A DNA stretch of 35,963 bases, from positions 1 through 35,963 of the forward strand of contig CAITPF010000473.1 of NCBI GenBank assembly GCA_903894155.1, read 5' to 3'. The notes under the pieces were generated by a model. That model made no database searches. It was not told where the DNA came from and worked only from the letters and a program-made list of their open reading frames with translations. This stretch comes from an uncultured beta proteobacterium. Its GTDB lineage: Bacteria; Pseudomonadota; Gammaproteobacteria; Burkholderiales; Burkholderiaceae_B. Positions 1 through 7,058 of this stretch are shown piece after piece. Both the position numbers and the translations under genes were made by a program. Each line of letters begins with the position of its first letter. The stretch's first letter is position 1.

Positions 1-112
1 ATGTCACATCGACAATGTCACATCGACAATGTCACATCGACAATGTCACATCGACAATGTCACATCGACAATGTCACATCGGCACGGTCACATCGGCACG
101 GTCACAACGGGG
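1..112. repeat. 14-bp tandem repeat array overlapping the 3' end of the rhodanese gene
   Basis: Five identical 14-bp units (ATGTCACATCGACA on the plus strand) fill 1-70. Two diverged units follow at 71-98 and a decaying copy at 99-112. The array is cut by the window edge, so its true length is unknown. On the minus strand each unit begins with TGA, and the first of these is the stop codon of the rhodanese gene, so its last codons are themselves repeat-derived. The most diverged units lie inside the gene and the identical ones outside, which suggests the array grew outward from the gene's tail. A plus-strand reading frame through the array gives a repetitive peptide that I regard as spurious. 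Confidence 0.95.
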
Positions 113-1062
113 CGATTTTCCAAGGTCCAGTAGTGCATCGAGCCGTCGTACAACTTCACATCCTTGTTGCCGACGATTTCATGGGCCATGAACCACGCGC
201 CCGAGGCGAGATGGCCGGTGTTGCAGTACGTGATGGCCGGTGCGGCCGGATCCACGCCAATTTGCTTGAGCAACGCCTCGTAGGTCGCCTTGCCCAGGAA
301 GTAAAGCGCGCCGTTGGAGGAGCGGGTCAGGATATCAGGGGCAAAATTCCTGGCACCGGCTACATGCCCGCCGGCCGTGATCGAGGCGCTTTTGACGATT
401 CCGAAATACTGAGGCGCCGGGCGCGCATCGATGAGCGCGGCTTTGCCTGACTTGGAGGCCTGGGCAACTTCATCGCCCGTTGCAACCAATGCGCTGTCAA
501 CGCCTTTGCCGACCCAGTTGCCTGCGGGTTTGGCCGCGGCTGCCGTGGTGACGGGCTTGCCGTCCGCAAGCCAGCCCGCGAGCCCGCCGTCGAGTACTGC
601 GATATTTTGCTCGCCATAGACTTTGAAGGACCACAGCACGCGCAGCGCCTCGTCGACATCCGATATGTCCTGGCCCAGCGGCACGAGCACGATCGGCTTG
701 CCGGCATTGACGCCGATGCCCTGCACGAGCTTTTCGAAATCGGCCATTTCCGGGATCAGGAATTTGACCTTGGCGGTGGCGATCGCCTTTTCAACGCGCG
801 CTTTCTTGAAATCAAAAAGCGAAGCGCCGGCCATGTGACCGCCGACCTCGGTGACGACCTTCTTGCCCGTCTTGGGATCGGTGGCGATTTCCGGTGCGCG
901 GGTAAAGACTGCGGTATCCCCGGTGACGACGACAACCTGAACGTCCGCGATATTCTGCGAGAGCCAATCGGCGCTGATGACCGGGCCCGGCAGATTGACG
1001 GCCTGGGCGATCGCGGCGAGCGCCGAGAACGCGATGGCGAGAAGGATACGGAAGTAGTTCAT
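88..1062 (-). CDS. Exported two-domain rhodanese (sulfurtransferase)
   Basis: A 324-residue thiosulfate/3-mercaptopyruvate-type sulfurtransferase, expected to move sulfane sulfur in the periplasm. Residues 1-21 form a Sec signal peptide ending in AIAQA. Two rhodanese domains follow (about 25-175 and 190-320). The C-terminal one carries the active-site loop CNTGHLA with the persulfide-forming Cys280. The equivalent loop of the N-terminal domain (about 125-140) has no cysteine, as is usual for the inactive half of tandem rhodaneses. The start overlaps the preceding gene by 4 bp (ATGA), so the two are translationally coupled. It is the last gene of the yeeE operon, which places it with sulfur-compound uptake. 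The natural acceptor cannot be told from sequence. The stop codon lies in the 14-bp repeat array. Confidence 0.9.
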   Translation of the reverse strand: MNYFRILLAIAFSALAAIAQAVNLPGPVISADWLSQNIADVQVVVVTGDTAVFTRAPEIATDPKTGKKVVTEVGGHMAGASLFDFKKARVEKAIATAKVKFLIPEMADFEKLVQGIGVNAGKPIVLVPLGQDISDVDEALRVLWSFKVYGEQNIAVLDGGLAGWLADGKPVTTAAAAKPAGNWVGKGVDSALVATGDEVAQASKSGKAALIDARPAPQYFGIVKSASITAGGHVAGARNFAPDILTRSSNGALYFLGKATYEALLKQIGVDPAAPAITYCNTGHLASGAWFMAHEIVGNKDVKLYDGSMHYWTLENRPVVTVPM

Positions 1063-1727
1063 GGGGCGACCTCTCTATCAGGTGAGCAGTGCTGGTTTAA
1101 CTTTTTTAACACGTTAATGCGACGCTGGCTGAGTACGCGCACGCGGCGATCTTGCTGCAGGATTTTCTTTGACTGGCCGGCGCTTGTGAGTTGGTCAAGC
1201 TTTTCGTCTCTCTGGCGCGCAAGCTCGGCGATTTCCATGCCGTAAAGCTGCATCAGCGCGGTCACCCAGCGCGCAATGGGCGCTGCACGGCCGTGCGCTT
1301 TAACGCTGAACTGCTGCGCAGCTTTCGCGACGGTGGCGGCCGGCGCCATGGCTTCTCCGGTCACCCAGGCGTTGGTGGTGAAGAGTTTGATCGGCAAACC
1401 CTTCGCATCAAGCGAGATTCCGATCACATGGAAGAACTTGTCGGCCTTGTTGGCATCCCGACGGAACACATGAAAGTGTCCGTGCTCGCCGGCGGACATC
1501 TCGTCGCGGGTATGCGCGTGGTAATAGAACTCGAAACCCGAATGTGCATCCGTGCAATCGTTCGCAGGGTAATGCGCCCATTCGACGAAATCTCGTGCGC
1601 CGCAGAGCGCGGCCTGACACAGGGGAGTGCCGCTGCTTGCATAGCTTGCCTGGACGGCCATTAACTGACGCGCGGCGGCGGTCATGGCCTGATCAGAGCG
1701 CGGCTTGGCGGGCAGCCGTGTGGGCAT
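1059..1727 (-). CDS. Conserved hypothetical protein with a His-rich core
   Basis: A 222-residue protein that I cannot assign to a named family with confidence. There is no signal peptide or membrane segment, so it is probably cytoplasmic. Its central part is unusually rich in histidine and aromatic residues: EWAHYP at 49-54, FYYHAH at 67-72 and EHGHFHVF at 81-88, with His100 further on. The spacing resembles a metal site or an all-beta cupin-like pocket, but that is inference. The C-terminal 50 residues are strongly basic and probably helical. It overlaps the rhodanese start by 4 bp and follows the NPC-repeat gene by 36 bp, so it belongs to the sulfur operon. No good ribosome-binding site precedes the chosen ATG. 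An internal ATG at 1685 is an alternative start. Confidence 0.8.
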   Translation of the reverse strand: MPTRLPAKPRSDQAMTAAARQLMAVQASYASSGTPLCQAALCGARDFVEWAHYPANDCTDAHSGFEFYYHAHTRDEMSAGEHGHFHVFRRDANKADKFFHVIGISLDAKGLPIKLFTTNAWVTGEAMAPAATVAKAAQQFSVKAHGRAAPIARWVTALMQLYGMEIAELARQRDEKLDQLTSAGQSKKILQQDRRVRVLSQRRINVLKKLNQHCSPDREVAP

Positions 1728-1763
1728 GAGCGTGCGCTGGTTCGCTGCGGCAACGGTGAATGA

Positions 1764-2045
1764 TCAATCGGCAGCCGGCTTTTTCTTCTTGGGGCCGCAA
1801 GGATTGCTCGGCCCGCAGGGGTTGGCGCCCTTGCGCTTGGCCGGTGCGCAGGGATTGGACGACTTGGCCTTGGTCGGCGCGCATGGATTGCTGCCTGCGT
1901 CCTTTTTCTGATCGCCAGCGGGTTGTTTTTGGTCCGCGCCTGCCTGGGTGCCGGGTGCGGCTGCATCAGCTGCGCGTGCCACGGGGGCTGCGACCAGACT
2001 GGCCATCGCGATAGCAAAGGAAGCGACTAGGGATTTCTTGGACAT
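1764..2045 (-). CDS. Small exported Cys-rich protein with four NPC(A/G)P motifs
   Basis: A 93-residue protein. Residues 1-25 are a clear signal peptide (KKS start, hydrophobic core, cleavage near ARA-AD). The mature part has an Ala/Gln/Asp-rich linker and then four NPC motifs at 53-55, 64-66, 75-77 and 81-83. Each is followed by Ala/Gly-Pro, and they are separated by Lys/Arg-rich spacers. The only cysteines are Cys55, 66, 77 and 83. GGAG six bases before the ATG supports the start. It lies 26 bp after the yeeE pair and 36 bp before the His-rich gene. A periplasmic metal- or sulfur-binding role fits the cysteines and the context, but no function is established here. I see no DUF692/MNIO-type modifying enzyme in the window that would make it a bufferin-like peptide. 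Confidence 0.82.
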   Translation of the reverse strand: MSKKSLVASFAIAMASLVAAPVARAADAAAPGTQAGADQKQPAGDQKKDAGSNPCAPTKAKSSNPCAPAKRKGANPCGPSNPCGPKKKKPAAD

Positions 2046-2071
2046 TCAAGTCTCCGGGATCAATGACGAAT

Positions 2072-2674
2072 TTACGATTGGCTGGCGGTGGAGCCGTTGA
2101 CGGCTTGCTCGGCCGTGACAGGGCCGCAGGCGGAGTGCCTTTCCATATAGCCGCCCAGGATGTAGATGGCGACAGCGGCGGCGACCATGATGGCATTGAT
2201 CACCAGATCCGTCACGTGAAAGGCATCCGGGAGCGTATCGGCGCCGAGGTACTCACCGAGCACGGTGAGCGGTTCGACGGATGGAAAGACCCAGGCGAAG
2301 GCCCACGTGCCCAGCAGCAGGCCGACCAGAAAAATCGCGGCATCGAGCCTGCCGGACATCAACCCGACGACCGAGGTGCCCGGGCAGTAACCCCCAATGG
2401 CAAAGCCGGCTCCCACGAGCGCGCCGCCAAGGGCTGCCGCACCGAGGAACGCGGGCGGAACAAAGAGCTCGTCGGCGGCGACCAGACCCACCTTTTCAAG
2501 CACCATGAGGCCGACGGCGGCGAACACGATCGCCGTGAACATCACCTTGAACACGGACCAGTCGGTGAGCCGGAATTGCGCCGTCAGCTTGCCGGGGCTG
2601 CCGAACCCGGCGCGCTCCAGCGCGAAGCCGAAGCCCGCACCAAGGATGAGCCCTGAAATGATCATGTTGTTCAT
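2072..2674 (-). CDS. YeeE/YedE family sulfur transporter, C-terminal half-protein
   Basis: A 200-residue integral membrane protein of the YeeE/YedE (Sulf_transp, SoxT/TsuA-like) family, which imports thiosulfate or related sulfur compounds. The signature GGYCPGTSVVG holds the conserved Cys97 thought to relay thiosulfate by transient hydrogen bonding in TsuA. It has roughly five hydrophobic segments. The start MNNMIISG is chosen because its ATGA overlaps the stop of the upstream half-protein by 4 bp. A longer in-frame extension to 3280 reads through the other half in the wrong frame. The two half-proteins together are the size of one full-length YeeE, so they probably work as a heterodimer. 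The NPC-repeat gene starts 26 bp downstream. Confidence 0.9.
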   Translation of the reverse strand: MNNMIISGLILGAGFGFALERAGFGSPGKLTAQFRLTDWSVFKVMFTAIVFAAVGLMVLEKVGLVAADELFVPPAFLGAAALGGALVGAGFAIGGYCPGTSVVGLMSGRLDAAIFLVGLLLGTWAFAWVFPSVEPLTVLGEYLGADTLPDAFHVTDLVINAIMVAAAVAIYILGGYMERHSACGPVTAEQAVNGSTASQS

Positions 2675-3204
2675 GCCGACTCCCTGGTCTTGTAAATGCG
2701 GCTGACGACAAGGCCAGTGGCAAAGAATGTGCAAAGGAACACGAAGCCGGCCAGGCTGAGCGTGGCTGCGCCAGAGAGCCCGAGTCCGCTCGTGCAACCA
2801 GCGGCGACGCGCGCGCCGAAGCCGGCAAACACCCCGCCGATGAGCGCGGTGAAAGGACGGCGCGCGCCGCCGAGGAATTTTCCGCCATCCATCTGAATGC
2901 GGATTCGCCCGGCCAGCCAGGCGGAGACCAGCGCACCAATTGCCACGCCGATGACCTGCCAGGTGATCCATGAGTTGAGTGGGTGGCCGTCTTCGACCAT
3001 CCCGCCGAGGTACTCGTTGGCTTTGGTGGCCGCGGGCACGACTTCCAGTCCGATCCAGGCGGTCAGGCGCGTGGTGAAACCCGTGGCACCCAGCCCGTGC
3101 CCGGTGAAGACGAAGGTGGCCAGGAGCACAATGCCGAGCAGAATGCCGGCGGGCAGGGGTTGCCAGAAGGGTTTGGGGTGTTGAGGCGCTGGCTGGGATG
3201 ACAT
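2671..3204 (-). CDS. YeeE/YedE family sulfur transporter, N-terminal half-protein
   Basis: A 177-residue membrane protein, first gene of the minus-strand sulfur operon. It carries the YeeE/YedE signature ARVAAGCTSGLGLSG with Cys137. That matches the conserved cysteine loop of the family and is close to the ASGCSIGQGLTGLS loop of the full-length paralogue at 12793. About five hydrophobic stretches are visible. A strong purine-rich ribosome-binding site (GGAGGGAGAG) lies just before the ATG. It overlaps the second half by 4 bp. Split YeeE pairs are common next to sox and rhodanese genes, which supports a role in bringing sulfur substrates or sulfur intermediates across the inner membrane. The precise substrate is not determined by sequence. 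Confidence 0.9.
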   Translation of the reverse strand: MSSQPAPQHPKPFWQPLPAGILLGIVLLATFVFTGHGLGATGFTTRLTAWIGLEVVPAATKANEYLGGMVEDGHPLNSWITWQVIGVAIGALVSAWLAGRIRIQMDGGKFLGGARRPFTALIGGVFAGFGARVAAGCTSGLGLSGAATLSLAGFVFLCTFFATGLVVSRIYKTRESA

Positions 3205-3523
3205 GGTCTCTCCCTCCGTAAAATGAAATACGATTAACTAATAGATATAATATAGTATTGCATAATAAAACGTCATGCAAGACAAATCAGTTGAAACGGG
3301 TGGCGGACATCGTTTGCGGATTCGAGCCACCACGTAAGTCAAAGCCGTGGTCGCGGCAGCTCGTCATTCGGTCCCTGCACGTCGTCCGACCGCGTCAGGA
3401 ATCGCAAGCGATCTCCCGGATCGTTACACTGCGATTTCCGTCGCTGACCACCCAGAAGGGGCGTGTGCCAAGGCACGCATCCGTGATGCGAAGTTTCGCG
3501 ATTAATCCGTGACGCGGTGAACC
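3205..3523. promoter_or_regulatory. Gene-free divergent region between the sulfur operon and fahA
   Basis: This 319-bp stretch has no convincing gene. Its left third (about 3220-3285) is strikingly AT-rich against GC-rich surroundings and is the likely promoter of the minus-strand yeeE operon. It holds the inverted repeat TTGCAT-N11-ATGCAA (3258-3263 and 3275-3280). Read on the minus strand, the right arm TTGCAT is followed 17 bp later by TACTAT, a possible -35/-10 pair. The element ATATAAT-AT-AGTATT-G-CA (3245-3262) has a close match upstream of soxY. The rest (3290-3523) must contain the fahA promoter, but no strong hexamers stand out. Confidence 0.5.
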
Positions 3524-4801
3524 ATGCTTGACTGGACCTTCGACGCTAAGCTTGAAAGCTGGGTTTCATCCGCCAACGAGCGCTCAACCGACTTCCCCAT
3601 TCAGAACCTGCCGTTTGGCCGCTTCAGATTGCCTGGCGACGCATCCTGGCGCGTTGGCGTGGCGATTGGCTCGCAGGTTCTGGATCTTGCCGCGACCGGG
3701 TTGATCGCGTCGAGTGACATCACTCAGGTCTTGCAGCTGACAAAGGCGCAGCGCGTGAGCCTTCGACAGGCCCTCGTGCGTGGGCTCGTGGCCGGCTCAA
3801 GCAGCGAATCCGCGTGGGCGCAGCATGTTCATGACCAGGGCGCCGTCGAGTTGGGCTTGCCCTGCGATATCCGCGACTACACGGATTTCTACATCGGCAT
3901 CCATCATGCAACCAATGCCGGGCGCCTTTTTCGGCCCGACAATCCGCTCCTGCCCAACTACAAGTACGTCCCGATCGGCTATCACGGGCGGGCGTCGACG
4001 ATCCTGGCCAGTGGCAAGCCGTTTCACAGGCCAAATGGGCAAACCAAGTCGTCCGCCCAGGATGCGCCCGTGTTCGGTCCGACACAGCGACTGGATTTCG
4101 AGCTGGAGATGGGGGTGGTGATCGGTATGCCGAATGAGATGGGGCAGCCGATTTCAATTGGCGATGCGGAAAGTCACATCTTTGGTCTGACGCTGTTTAA
4201 CGACTGGAGCGCCCGCGATATTCAAGCCTGGGAGTACCAGCCGCTTGGGCCGTTTCAATCGAAGAATTTTGCCAGCACGATATCGCCCTGGATCGTGACG
4301 ATCGAGGCGCTCGAGCCGTTTCGCAAGCCGCTCGAACGCCCGCAAGATGATCCTGAGCCACTGCCGTACCTTAAGAGCGCAGCGGATATGGCCGCGGGCG
4401 CCTTCGATGTAGACCTGGACGTTGTGATTTCGACGCCGCAGATGCGAGCGCAGGGGCAGCACCCCGAAAACATCAGTCATTCAAATTTCGCGCACGCCGC
4501 CTACTGGACGATCAGTCAACTGGTCGCCCATCACACGGTGGGGGGGTGCGCGCTATCCGCGGGCGATCTCTTCGGTACGGGGACCTTATCTGGAAAAGAT
4601 TCCGATCAATGCGGGTCACTGCTGGAGATGAGCAAGGGCGGCAGGCAGCCGACCATTCTTGCCAATGGCGAGCAACGCATATTCCTCGACGACGGCGACA
4701 CGATCACACTGCGGGGCCGCTGCCAACGGGCGGGATTCCGCACGATCGGATTTGGAGAATGCGCAGGCACCGTCCTGCCTGCGATTGCATCGCGTTCGTG
4801 A
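3524..4801 (+). CDS. fahA: Fumarylacetoacetase
   Basis: A 425-residue cytoplasmic fumarylacetoacetate hydrolase, the last step of tyrosine/homogentisate breakdown, giving fumarate and acetoacetate. The length fits the full-size eukaryote/proteobacterial FAH. Residues 1-115 are the N-terminal SH3-like domain. The catalytic domain follows with DFYIGIHHATNAG (Asp121, His127/His128) and the FRPDNPLLPNYKYVPIGYHGR segment at 136-156. It continues with metal-ligand glutamates in FELEMGVV (193, 195) and FNDWSARDIQ (Asp227). All expected metal and catalytic positions look intact. No homogentisate dioxygenase gene is beside it, which is unusual since hmgA and fahA are generally paired. It stands alone, divergent from the sulfur operon and convergent with lutB. 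Confidence 0.93.
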   Translation: MLDWTFDAKLESWVSSANERSTDFPIQNLPFGRFRLPGDASWRVGVAIGSQVLDLAATGLIASSDITQVLQLTKAQRVSLRQALVRGLVAGSSSESAWAQHVHDQGAVELGLPCDIRDYTDFYIGIHHATNAGRLFRPDNPLLPNYKYVPIGYHGRASTILASGKPFHRPNGQTKSSAQDAPVFGPTQRLDFELEMGVVIGMPNEMGQPISIGDAESHIFGLTLFNDWSARDIQAWEYQPLGPFQSKNFASTISPWIVTIEALEPFRKPLERPQDDPEPLPYLKSAADMAAGAFDVDLDVVISTPQMRAQGQHPENISHSNFAHAAYWTISQLVAHHTVGGCALSAGDLFGTGTLSGKDSDQCGSLLEMSKGGRQPTILANGEQRIFLDDGDTITLRGRCQRAGFRTIGFGECAGTVLPAIASRS

Positions 4802-4849
4802 CAAACATTGCCTGCAAGCGCCGGGCGGAGCTCGCTGCGGCTTGAGTGC

Positions 4850-4882
4850 GTCGTGCACGACCGCTCGATGCGCTAGCGGTCG
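4850..4882. terminator. Hairpin between convergent fahA and lutB, possible bidirectional terminator
   Basis: A perfect 8-bp stem, CGACCGCT (4858-4865) with AGCGGTCG (4875-4882), encloses a 9-base loop and overlaps the lutB stop codon. A 12-bp perfect palindrome GTCGTGCACGAC (4850-4861) partly overlaps it and could form an alternative structure. No T-tract follows on either strand, so intrinsic termination is uncertain. The position between converging genes is the main argument. Confidence 0.4.
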
Positions 4883-6324
4883 TTGAGTCGATCCCGCAGC
4901 CCCCGGCGGGCGAGCTTCAGCGGGCGGCGATAGGCAGTCCATCCGCCTTGCCAGCCTGGCGTCACGCTGCGCAAGCGTCGCGCCACGCCAATGAGCGTGC
5001 GGTAGATCGCGGGGTGCGCACTGACCCAGGCCCATGTCTTCCAGGCAACGGCTTCCTGCCAGCTTCGGGCGGTGCCCTGCCCGGCGAGGGGTGCGTGCCC
5101 GGGGAGCGGCTCGTGCTTGGCCGCGTGGCGCAATTGCATGAGCAGCTCAGGGATCGGAATGCCGACCGGGCATACCTCGGAGCAGGCGCCACACAGGCTG
5201 CTGGCCGTGGGCAGATCCTGGGTCGGCTCAAGCCCCAGCAAATGCGGGGAAATGATGGCGCCGATCGGGCCGGGGTAGGTCGTGCCGTAGGCCAGCCCGC
5301 CAATGCGCGCATAGACAGGGCAGTGGTTCATGCAGGCGCCACAGCGAATGCACTGCAACGTCGCGCGGAAATCCGGATCCTGGTAGGCCTGGCTTCGACC
5401 GTTGTCCAGCAGGATCAGATGCATGGACGCTGGCCCATCGAGCTCGCCCGGGCGACGCGGGCCGCTGATGACGTTCAGGTACGTCGTGACTGCCTGGCCG
5501 GTCGCGGATCGCGTGAGCAGGCTAAAGAGCGGCAGGACATGCTCGAACTTTTCAACGACCTTTTCGATCCCGGTGATCGCGATGTGCACATCCGGCACGG
5601 TGGTGCACATCCGGCCGTTGCCTTCATTCTCGACCAGGACCAGTGTGCCGGTTTCGGCCACCATGAAGTTCACCCCGGAGACGCCGATCTTCGCGTCACG
5701 GAACTCCTCGCGCAGTACGCGCCGGCCGATCGCGATGAGCTCATCCACGTCCTCGGTGTAGCTCGCCCCGGGCACTTCGCTTGCGAACAACTCGGCGATC
5801 TGTTGCTTGGTCTTGTGTATTGCCGGCATGATGATGTGGCTCGGGCGCTCGCCCGCGAGCTGCACGATGTACTCGCCCATGTCCGTTTCAAGGCAATCGA
5901 CGCCTTCCCGGGCCATGCAGTGGTTGAGCTCGATTTCCTCGCTCACCATCGACTTGCCCTTGATCATGCGGCTGGCGTCGTTGGCGCGCGCGATTTCGAG
6001 GAAGATCGCATTGGCCTGCTCCGGGGTAGAGGCCCAGTGCACCGTGACGCCGCGCCTGGTCAGGCTCTCGTCCAGCTGTTCGAGCAGATCGGGCAGGCGC
6101 GACAGGCTGTACTGGCGAATCGCCTCGCCCACATGGCGCAGTCGCTCGAATTCGGCCTGATCGCCAAAGTGGGCGGCGCGTTTGCCTTGCAGAAAATCCA
6201 TTGCGCTGCGAAAACTGCGCCGAAGGCTGGCATCGTCGACGGCGCTGCGGGTATTGGCCTTGAAATGCCGCGGATCGACAAAGCTCAGCGAGGCCTCGGT
6301 TTTCGCGTTGGTAGTCGTGCTCAT
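4873..6324 (-). CDS. lutB: Lactate utilization iron-sulfur protein LutB
   Basis: A 483-residue protein of the LutABC (LldEFG) L-lactate oxidation complex, a cytoplasmic iron-sulfur electron-transfer system. The N-terminal 300 residues are a LUD domain with the family segment SEEIELNHCMAREG at 128-141. Two ferredoxin-type clusters follow: C325-x2-C328-x2-C331-x3-C335-P, and a second group at Cys378, Cys381 and Cys385-P. The C-terminal 90 residues match the extension usually found in LutB. It is the third gene of lutA-lutC-lutB and overlaps lutC by 4 bp (ATGA). A role in oxidising another 2-hydroxyacid is possible, but the full lutABC set makes lactate the best guess. Confidence 0.92.
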   Translation of the reverse strand: MSTTTNAKTEASLSFVDPRHFKANTRSAVDDASLRRSFRSAMDFLQGKRAAHFGDQAEFERLRHVGEAIRQYSLSRLPDLLEQLDESLTRRGVTVHWASTPEQANAIFLEIARANDASRMIKGKSMVSEEIELNHCMAREGVDCLETDMGEYIVQLAGERPSHIIMPAIHKTKQQIAELFASEVPGASYTEDVDELIAIGRRVLREEFRDAKIGVSGVNFMVAETGTLVLVENEGNGRMCTTVPDVHIAITGIEKVVEKFEHVLPLFSLLTRSATGQAVTTYLNVISGPRRPGELDGPASMHLILLDNGRSQAYQDPDFRATLQCIRCGACMNHCPVYARIGGLAYGTTYPGPIGAIISPHLLGLEPTQDLPTASSLCGACSEVCPVGIPIPELLMQLRHAAKHEPLPGHAPLAGQGTARSWQEAVAWKTWAWVSAHPAIYRTLIGVARRLRSVTPGWQGGWTAYRRPLKLARRGLRDRLNDR

Positions 6325-7040
6325 GGCTGCTGCTCCGGTTGAGCCACCAGGTCATTGATCAGCACGATCACGAGTTCCTTGGGGCCGTGCGCACCATACG
6401 CAAGGGTTTGCTGGATATCTGCGGTCTTGGAGGGGCCGGTGACCAGCAACAGGTTGGTCGGCATGTTGGCTTGGGGCTCAAGCGCGGCCATGGCAGCCGG
6501 CAGGCTGGAGTAGAGCGTGCTGGCCCGCAGCAGAGCCACATGAACCGGCGGCACAAGCGACAACGACCTCGGCTCGTGCGGTCCCGGTATCAGCACCAGG
6601 CTTCCGGTGTCAGCGATCGCGGCGACTGCAACGGTGATGCTGGCGTCGATCTTGTCAAAAAGCGCAGTCTTCCACGCTTCGGTCGACGCATCAAACTGCA
6701 TCCATTGGAAACCGTCAAGGGTGGCGCGCCAGCCGGGCGGCGACCACTGGGGCGCGCCCGTGGCAATGGACGCACATTTCTTCCGCACAAGCACCTCGCG
6801 CACGACTTCCATGCAGTGCCCGGGCGTACTGCGATGGATCTCGGCACGCCAACTGAGCGCCGCGGCTTCGAAGGGCTCAAGTAGCCCGGCGGGATCCGGA
6901 CGGACCCCTGTGCTGCCACCACCAAACGGCCCGCGCAGATAGTCGCTCAGGTCGGGCTGGGGCAACGGTCGGTCGGGCATGCCGGCGCGCAATTTCTGCA
7001 AGATGGTCTCGCGCGCGCCTGAGGGTGAAGTCATATTCAT
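6321..7040 (-). CDS. lutC: Lactate utilization protein LutC
   Basis: A 239-residue LUD-domain protein, the third subunit type of the LutABC lactate-oxidising complex. It has no cysteine-cluster motif, as expected for LutC. The conserved core includes AIADTGSLVLIPGPHEPRS and the following PPVHVALLR segment, typical of the LUD fold around 160-190. It starts 18 bp after the lutA stop and overlaps lutB by 4 bp, so all three genes are one transcription unit. Two in-frame ATGs (MNM) lie next to each other and I use the first. It is slightly longer at the N-terminus than compact LutC proteins because of a proline-rich linker at 20-50. Confidence 0.9.
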   Translation of the reverse strand: MNMTSPSGARETILQKLRAGMPDRPLPQPDLSDYLRGPFGGGSTGVRPDPAGLLEPFEAAALSWRAEIHRSTPGHCMEVVREVLVRKKCASIATGAPQWSPPGWRATLDGFQWMQFDASTEAWKTALFDKIDASITVAVAAIADTGSLVLIPGPHEPRSLSLVPPVHVALLRASTLYSSLPAAMAALEPQANMPTNLLLVTGPSKTADIQQTLAYGAHGPKELVIVLINDLVAQPEQQP

Positions 7041-7058
7041 TTTCCGGAGCCTCCCGCT

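Noticed and set aside
1-450. Plus-strand reading frame with a repetitive N-terminus
   Set aside because: It arises from the 14-bp repeat and then runs antisense to the rhodanese gene. The opposite strand has clear domains and a signal peptide.
1764-2045. NPC-repeat protein as a bufferin-type modified peptide or SoxK
   Set aside because: No DUF692/MNIO enzyme or partner is visible, the EGKCG motif of bufferins is absent, and it is not next to soxAX as expected for SoxK.
3258-3512. 84-codon plus-strand frame in the fahA upstream region, and a tRNA-like TTCGAGCC stretch near 3322
   Set aside because: The frame has no recognisable features and the TTCGA stretch has no pairing T-stem or acceptor arm, so neither a gene nor a tRNA is supported.
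4846-6342. 498-codon plus-strand frame opposite lutB
   Set aside because: LutB on the minus strand has two complete cluster-binding motifs and is coupled to lutC. The opposite frame is Arg/Ala-rich shadow.
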